Below are positions 59,621-64,000 of a stretch of 64,000 nt of DNA, piece by piece. Location of the stretch: positions 4,056,922 to 4,120,921 of the forward strand of contig ML682088.1 of the NCBI GenBank assembly GCA_007922195.1, read 5' to 3'. A program made the position numbers and the translations under genes. How positions within the stretch are numbered: the stretch's first letter is position 1; every line of letters begins with the position of its first letter. This stretch comes from Podocnemis expansa (taxonomy: Eukaryota; Chordata; Testudines; Podocnemididae). The notes under the pieces are model-generated. The model saw only the letters and a program-made list of their open reading frames with translations. It was not told where the DNA came from and searched no databases.

Positions 59621-60208
59621 CAGGGCCGGCCCAAGGTTTTTTGGTGCCCTAGGCCAATTGTTATTCCCCTCCCTGAACCGTGGGTGGGGATCTATCCCTG
59701 GCTGGGGAGCAGCACCACCAGCAGGATCCAGCTGCACGTGGAGAGCAGTGCTGCCACTGCTGGGGTCCAACCGGGGGCGGGGGTCTGGCCCTAGCCAGGG
59801 AGTGGCACTGCAGGCGGGGTTTTGGCCTCAGCTGGGGAGAAGCGTTGCCGCTAGGGTCCGGCCCCAGTTGGGGAGCACCATCGTTGGAATGGAGGAGCAT
59901 CGCTGCTGGGGTCCATTCCTAGCCTGGGGACCGGCACCACCACTAGGGTCTGGCCTGAGCTGGGGAGTGGTGCTGCTACCAGGACCCTGGCTGCAGCTGT
60001 GACCAGAGCCACAGACAGGATTCCCATCTCCTCCCCCACTTAATTTTTCTGGAGCAGAGCCAGCTGAAATGCAGCTTCCGCAGGCTACGTGCCTGAGCAG
60101 AGCAGAGCAGGTTAGCCTTGCTGGCCCCAGCCCAGCCCTTGGAGCCCCCTAGTGGTTGGCTCTCTGGCCTAGGCAACCACCTAGGTCACCTCTCAAGGAC
60201 CGGCCCTG
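59621..60208. mobile_element. hAT-type element, perfect 8-bp duplication
   Basis: It starts 'cagggccggcccaagg' and ends 'ggaccggccctg', flanked by identical 'tcatcagc' (59613-59620, 60209-60216). The GC-rich core repeats 'ggggagcagcaccacc' and 'ggggtccggccccagttgg'-like modules on both strands. Open frames within are artefacts. Confidence 0.9.
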
Positions 60209-60216
60209 TCATCAGC

Positions 60217-60879
60217 TATCTCCTCCCCTTCATCAAGGTGGCCATATGTAATACCCAGGAGAGGATGTTGGCTGAGGAGGTGCTCTGTGACGATGGGGTC
60301 AGTTTACTTCATTCTGTCCACTCAGTTTCTCTGGGCCGTGTCTGCTGACTCCTGAGCTGTTTTTGAGGATCAGTGGGTGTTGTCTGGGGCTCTCTACTTG
60401 GTGTCCCCTTTACATTCCCTCCATTTAGCCTTTTGATCCTCACATCTGTTCCTGTTTTATCATTTGTTGTTCCCTGAAATTAGTTGAGTCCCCAGCCCAG
60501 GAGGTCCTCCCCTTAGTCTGGGTAGGGGCTTTAGCCATTGGGAGGCTTGCATCTGCCCACATCCTGGAATTCAGATTGTACCAGTTGGACTTAAATTTTC
60601 CCTGGCAAGTGTCTCATTCAAGCTGATTTTTTTAGACAGTTTCAGCTAAAATAGTTACACTATTTCTTAGAGTGAAAAGAGAAAACTACATTGTTTGGTA
60701 CACGTTAACAAATACTTACTGCTACTTTTGTGAAAAGTTCTTCCATTTCCAGGCTTTGGCACAGGGATTTGAAGTCAATGGGAGCTGCACTTTGAACATA
60801 TAAAAAGCTTATAATACTAAATATTTTGAAAAAATCAGGTCCTTGATGTCTCAAATTGGTCACCCAAAATTAGTAGACA
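60217..60879. other. Intergenic
   Basis: No gene or named repeat. A short open frame continues 60217-60348 without recognised domains. Confidence 0.35.
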
Positions 60880-61040
60880 CTTTTAACCTGTTGGTCTTTA
60901 AACTCTCTGAGCCTTAGCTTGCCATCTGTAAAATGGGGAGAATAATAACCATTCCCACCTCTCTGAGGTGTTGTGAAGATAAATCCATGGATGGCTGTGG
61001 ATGACTTGGGTATTATGGTGATGAGCACCACAAAAAACAT
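60880..61040 (+). repeat. MIR-type SINE, 3' half
   Basis: 'gagccttagcttgccatctg', 'taaaatggggagaataataa' and 'ctctgaggtgttgtgaaga' follow the MIR 3' half closely. Confidence 0.75.
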
Positions 61041-61167
61041 CCATGATGAAATTAACAATTCAGTAGGCAAGATTTGGTTGCTGTGTGGTAAATAAAGCAT
61101 GGGGCTTTATTTAATATTAAAGAGTGAGCAGCCTGTTCCATGAGCACCTTTCATCCCATGCACTCAA

Positions 61168-61570
61168 TGGCTATGCCTAGACTACAAGACCTATGCCGAC
61201 TTTATTAAGTCAACTTTATAAAGTCTATTTAAAGTTGACTTTAAGTAGACCTTCTTAAGTTGACTTAGTGAGGCCACATTGCATTAAGTCAATTTCATAA
61301 AGTCGACTTAAGCCGGGGGCCCACTGAAAGGTGACTTAATAAAGTCGACTTTAAATGGGTCCCCTGGTTTAAGTTGACTTTATAAAGTTGACTTAAATTG
61401 CCCATTGCACTATGTCAACTCCATTAAGTTGACTTGAAAGGCCACATTGTGTCAAGTTGACTTAATAAAGTCGACTTAACCCTTGAAGTTGGCTTTAAGG
61501 GCAGGAGTTACGAAGTTGACTTAAGGATGCCCTTAAGTTGACTTAATCAACTGCAGATGTGGCCAGGGCT
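61168..61570. mobile_element. TIR DNA transposon, 'agtcgactta' type
   Basis: It starts 'ggctatgcctagactacaag'. The interior is packed with 'aagtcaacttaa'/'ttaagttgactt' palindromes like the ends of the 40601 element. The right end is degenerate ('cagatgtggcc'). Confidence 0.65.
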
Positions 61571-61825
61571 TTGCTTAAGTCTACTTAAGCCTCCTTAAGT
61601 TGACTTAAGACCATAGTAAGACATACTTAATGAGCCTGAAGTCCCATGAAAAAATAGTTTATAAGGATGTAATTGAAACTGGTATGATGATGTATATCCA
61701 AAAAGAGTACAAACCAATGTTGCACAGACAACCTTAACGCTGACATTCCCTAACTTTGGGGTGCTTGACTTTGCCATCTTACCATTCTTTTAAGGTAGGG
61801 TTTTGTTTTTGTTTCTGTATATAAT

Positions 61826-62341
61826 CAGGGCCATCTCTGGGGGGGGGGGTGCAGCACCTGGGGCTAATTGGCCTGTGGGGGGCTGGGTGGGCGAGCCTGG
61901 GGGCTGGCACTGCACTCCTGCCCCTTCCCTGAACCAGCCACTCTGCCCCGGGGGGAGGGTGTGGAGCAGGTCGGTCTGGGGGCTGGGCTCTGCTCTTCTG
62001 GGCTCTGCTCTGCTGCAGCACAGTCAGCTCAGGTGAGGGGCGAGAGAGTGGAGCCTGGCCTCTGGGGTGGCCTGCTCCGCCCCTGTGCCAGCTGTTCCCA
62101 TCCTGGGGGCTGGGGTGGGCTGGCCCAGAGCAGAGGCCAGGTTCTGTGCTCCCAGCCCCCTTCCACTGCCTTCGGCTCCACGCTGAAGGCAGTGGGGAGG
62201 GGGCAGTGGACAGCATGGCCCTGCGTGTCAGTGGGGCAGGCCCTGTGCTGCCCTGGCCATGGCAGAACAGCACAGGGCACATGGAACTGCAGAGCCAGGG
62301 GCAATCGCCCCTCTTGCCCCCTCTCCCCAAGGATGGTCCTT
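61826..62341. mobile_element. hAT-type element, 8-bp duplication tatataat
   Basis: The element starts 'cagggccatctctgg' and ends 'ccaaggatggtcct', flanked by identical 'tatataat' (61818-61825, 62342-62349). GC-rich core. Long frames on both strands (for example 61868-62374 plus) are composition artefacts. Confidence 0.85.
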
Positions 62342-62937
62342 TATATAATTGCATTTAATATGACCCTTGAATGAATGAATTCTCTGAATCTGCTTTTTAA
62401 GGTATCTCCCTTAAACCAATCCTAGCCCTTTTCTTTGTCTCTTCCATTCACTTTACCTGACACTTCTTTCTGTATCCTACCTCCCTACCTTTTCCTTTTC
62501 TCCCTTCATCTTATTACAAAAAATAGGTCACAAATCCTTTTAGAGGCACCTTGTGCCAGTAGAGCCTTTGCCTCTAGATTCTGCCAGCAGCACTGGGAAC
62601 ATTATGTCACCTTCAGTTTGCTGCTCCTGTCTTCTTGTCCTCATTATTCATTGCTGAGTAGTGGAGATGTCATTGGGACAGCAGATACTGAGGGAGGATT
62701 GCTCATTATTCCAGGTGCCCTTGGCATTCAGTGACATGGCTGTCTATGTTCGAGGAGTACAGACATTTGGATGAAATCAGAGGCAGCTCTACAGGGAAGT
62801 CATGAAAGAGAATTCTGAGTAAAGGTTTATTTTCATTCAGTCCAGAGAAGCTCTGTGGTCTCTTGGTGCCAGGTCTGCTGTGGCTCATGGTTCTTCTCTT
62901 GTGTTTTGAGCTTTGCCTGTACATGCAGTTTGCACCT

Positions 62938-63102
62938 ATTAAACTAAAAACTGTTTTTTAAATTGGTAAATTTCTGGTTTAAGCTCAATCTATACCAGAA
63001 AAATATACAGCTGTGTGAAGAGATTGCACTGGTTTAACTAAATCGGTTTAAAAACCGACCGTAAATAATCAGGTGGATGTTTTGTGTGTGGACAAGCCCT
63101 CA
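62938..63102. mobile_element. TIR DNA transposon fragment, 'ggtttaac' type
   Basis: 'actggtttaactaaatcgg' and 'tttaaaaaccgacc' followed by the terminus 'gtgtgtggacaagccc' is the right end of a TIR family. The left terminus was not found. Confidence 0.45.
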
Positions 63103-64000
63103 CACCCTACCTGTCAAACTTTCCACACCTCCCCTATTAATCTTTGTTCACACCTCTCTTAGCACTGTCCCAGGATCAAGCAAGTATTAAGGGATGTGAT
63201 ATACAGTGTGCTATGGAGTATGCACAGGGAGGCACAGGTGGACCTTCCAATGGCAGATCCTCCTCCCTTGGACCAATCAACTCTGAACTAGATCTGAAAA
63301 GCACACCCCCTCTTTGTCTATCAAGATTCTGCCCCCCTAGGGGCACATATCACATGTATTTGATTTTATTTCCATAATACCTTCTATAGCCTGCCCACAC
63401 TCAGCTTTACCAGCTGCAGCTGGTCTCAGTCTTGGCCCTGTATATGCCTAGCTGGGAACGTGAGCCAATCAGTGGGTCTTCCAAAACCTACAGCAACCAG
63501 AGAGGGTACCTAGGCTTGGTTGTTTGGTAGCACTGCCTTTGGGGATGTCAGATCTCAAGGTATGAATGTGGCTATCTCGTTTCAACAGCACATGTTCAGA
63601 AATTGTGGAAACATGGACTTCTTCACCACCCATATGAGCACTACAGAATTTGATTTAGTGCTGCAAATGCTCAGGCACTGGAAATAAAGCGCTATGCCAG
63701 TGACATTTCTGAGGAGGAGCATTTCTGGCTCAGCCATTGCTGGAGTCTCCAACTGAAGTACTGAGTGGTCATGAGGCTGCTGACAAAGTTGCTGCCTGCT
63801 CATTGCTTGAACTTATAGAGGGGAGGGCTCATATGTCACTGGGGCATTGCCCTCACAAATCTGAAGTGCAGAGCTTTGTCACAGGTGAATAGGGTATAAA
63901 AAATATTGAGGAGGCTGGGAGTACAGGTGATGGAGGGCGGGGGAGGCAGGAACCAACCAGAGCATTGTATTTCTGAAGCAGTTTACTGTTCTTTCTTTTC
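63103..64000. other. Intergenic, no gene recognised
   Basis: Short frames such as 63582-63803 (minus) show no family signature. Confidence 0.35.

Noticed and set aside
60217..60348. Open frame continuing across the empty site of the 59621 hAT element
   Set aside because: A stop lies just upstream in that frame and no family is recognisable, so it is probably chance.
61779..62374. Opposed open frames of 191 and 168 codons
   Set aside because: Both are inside or overlap the hAT element 61826-62341, and their composition follows GC content.

Overview
This is vertebrate nuclear DNA, most likely from a turtle or a close reptilian relative. The evidence is the repeat content: CR1 LINE 3' ends whose tails read 'actagatgatcatgatgg', a DIRS-type retrotransposon with the promoter seen in turtle genomes, many hAT-type and 'ggctatgtctacac' terminal-inverted-repeat (TIR) elements, MIR-type SINEs, and a long-armed foldback family ending in 'ggctacccctttggaa'. 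The genes are spliced. There are no operons, ribosome-binding sites, CRISPR arrays or recognisable tRNA/rRNA genes. Species assignment is inference.

Protein-coding content is sparse and belongs to two families. (1) C2H2 zinc-finger genes. An intact nine-finger terminal exon lies on the minus strand (19802-20805). A four-exon gene part lies on the plus strand (32609-35409), with five fingers and an unusual C-terminal extension in two further exons; all splice phases agree and give a 391-residue reading frame. A decayed zinc-finger terminal exon lies on the minus strand (39830-40537). (2) PARP-like (ADP-ribosyltransferase) catalytic-domain relics: one on the plus strand (27667-28077) and one on the minus strand (51140-51568). 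They share an exon boundary and both lack the catalytic histidine. Family names come from pattern recognition; no search was possible.

Layout: 1-5.4 kb is repeats, dominated by a broken DIRS-like element on the minus strand. 5.4-19.8 kb is mostly non-coding, with MIR, hAT and foldback elements. 19.8-20.8 kb is zinc-finger gene A. 22.7-26 kb is hAT, an LTR-like block and a CR1 tail. 27.7-28.1 kb is PARP relic 1. 28.6-31.1 kb is DNA transposons. 32.6-35.4 kb is zinc-finger gene B. 39.8-42.0 kb is the zinc-finger pseudogene and a large TIR element. 44-50.4 kb is DNA transposons. 51.1-51.6 kb is PARP relic 2. 52-60 kb is nested CR1, foldback and hAT elements. 60-64 kb is MIR, TIR and hAT elements.

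The genes do not form a pathway. The picture is a decaying zinc-finger/PARP gene neighbourhood heavily overwritten by transposons. The most interesting item is gene B, whose true end lies two exons beyond the apparent stop after the fingers.
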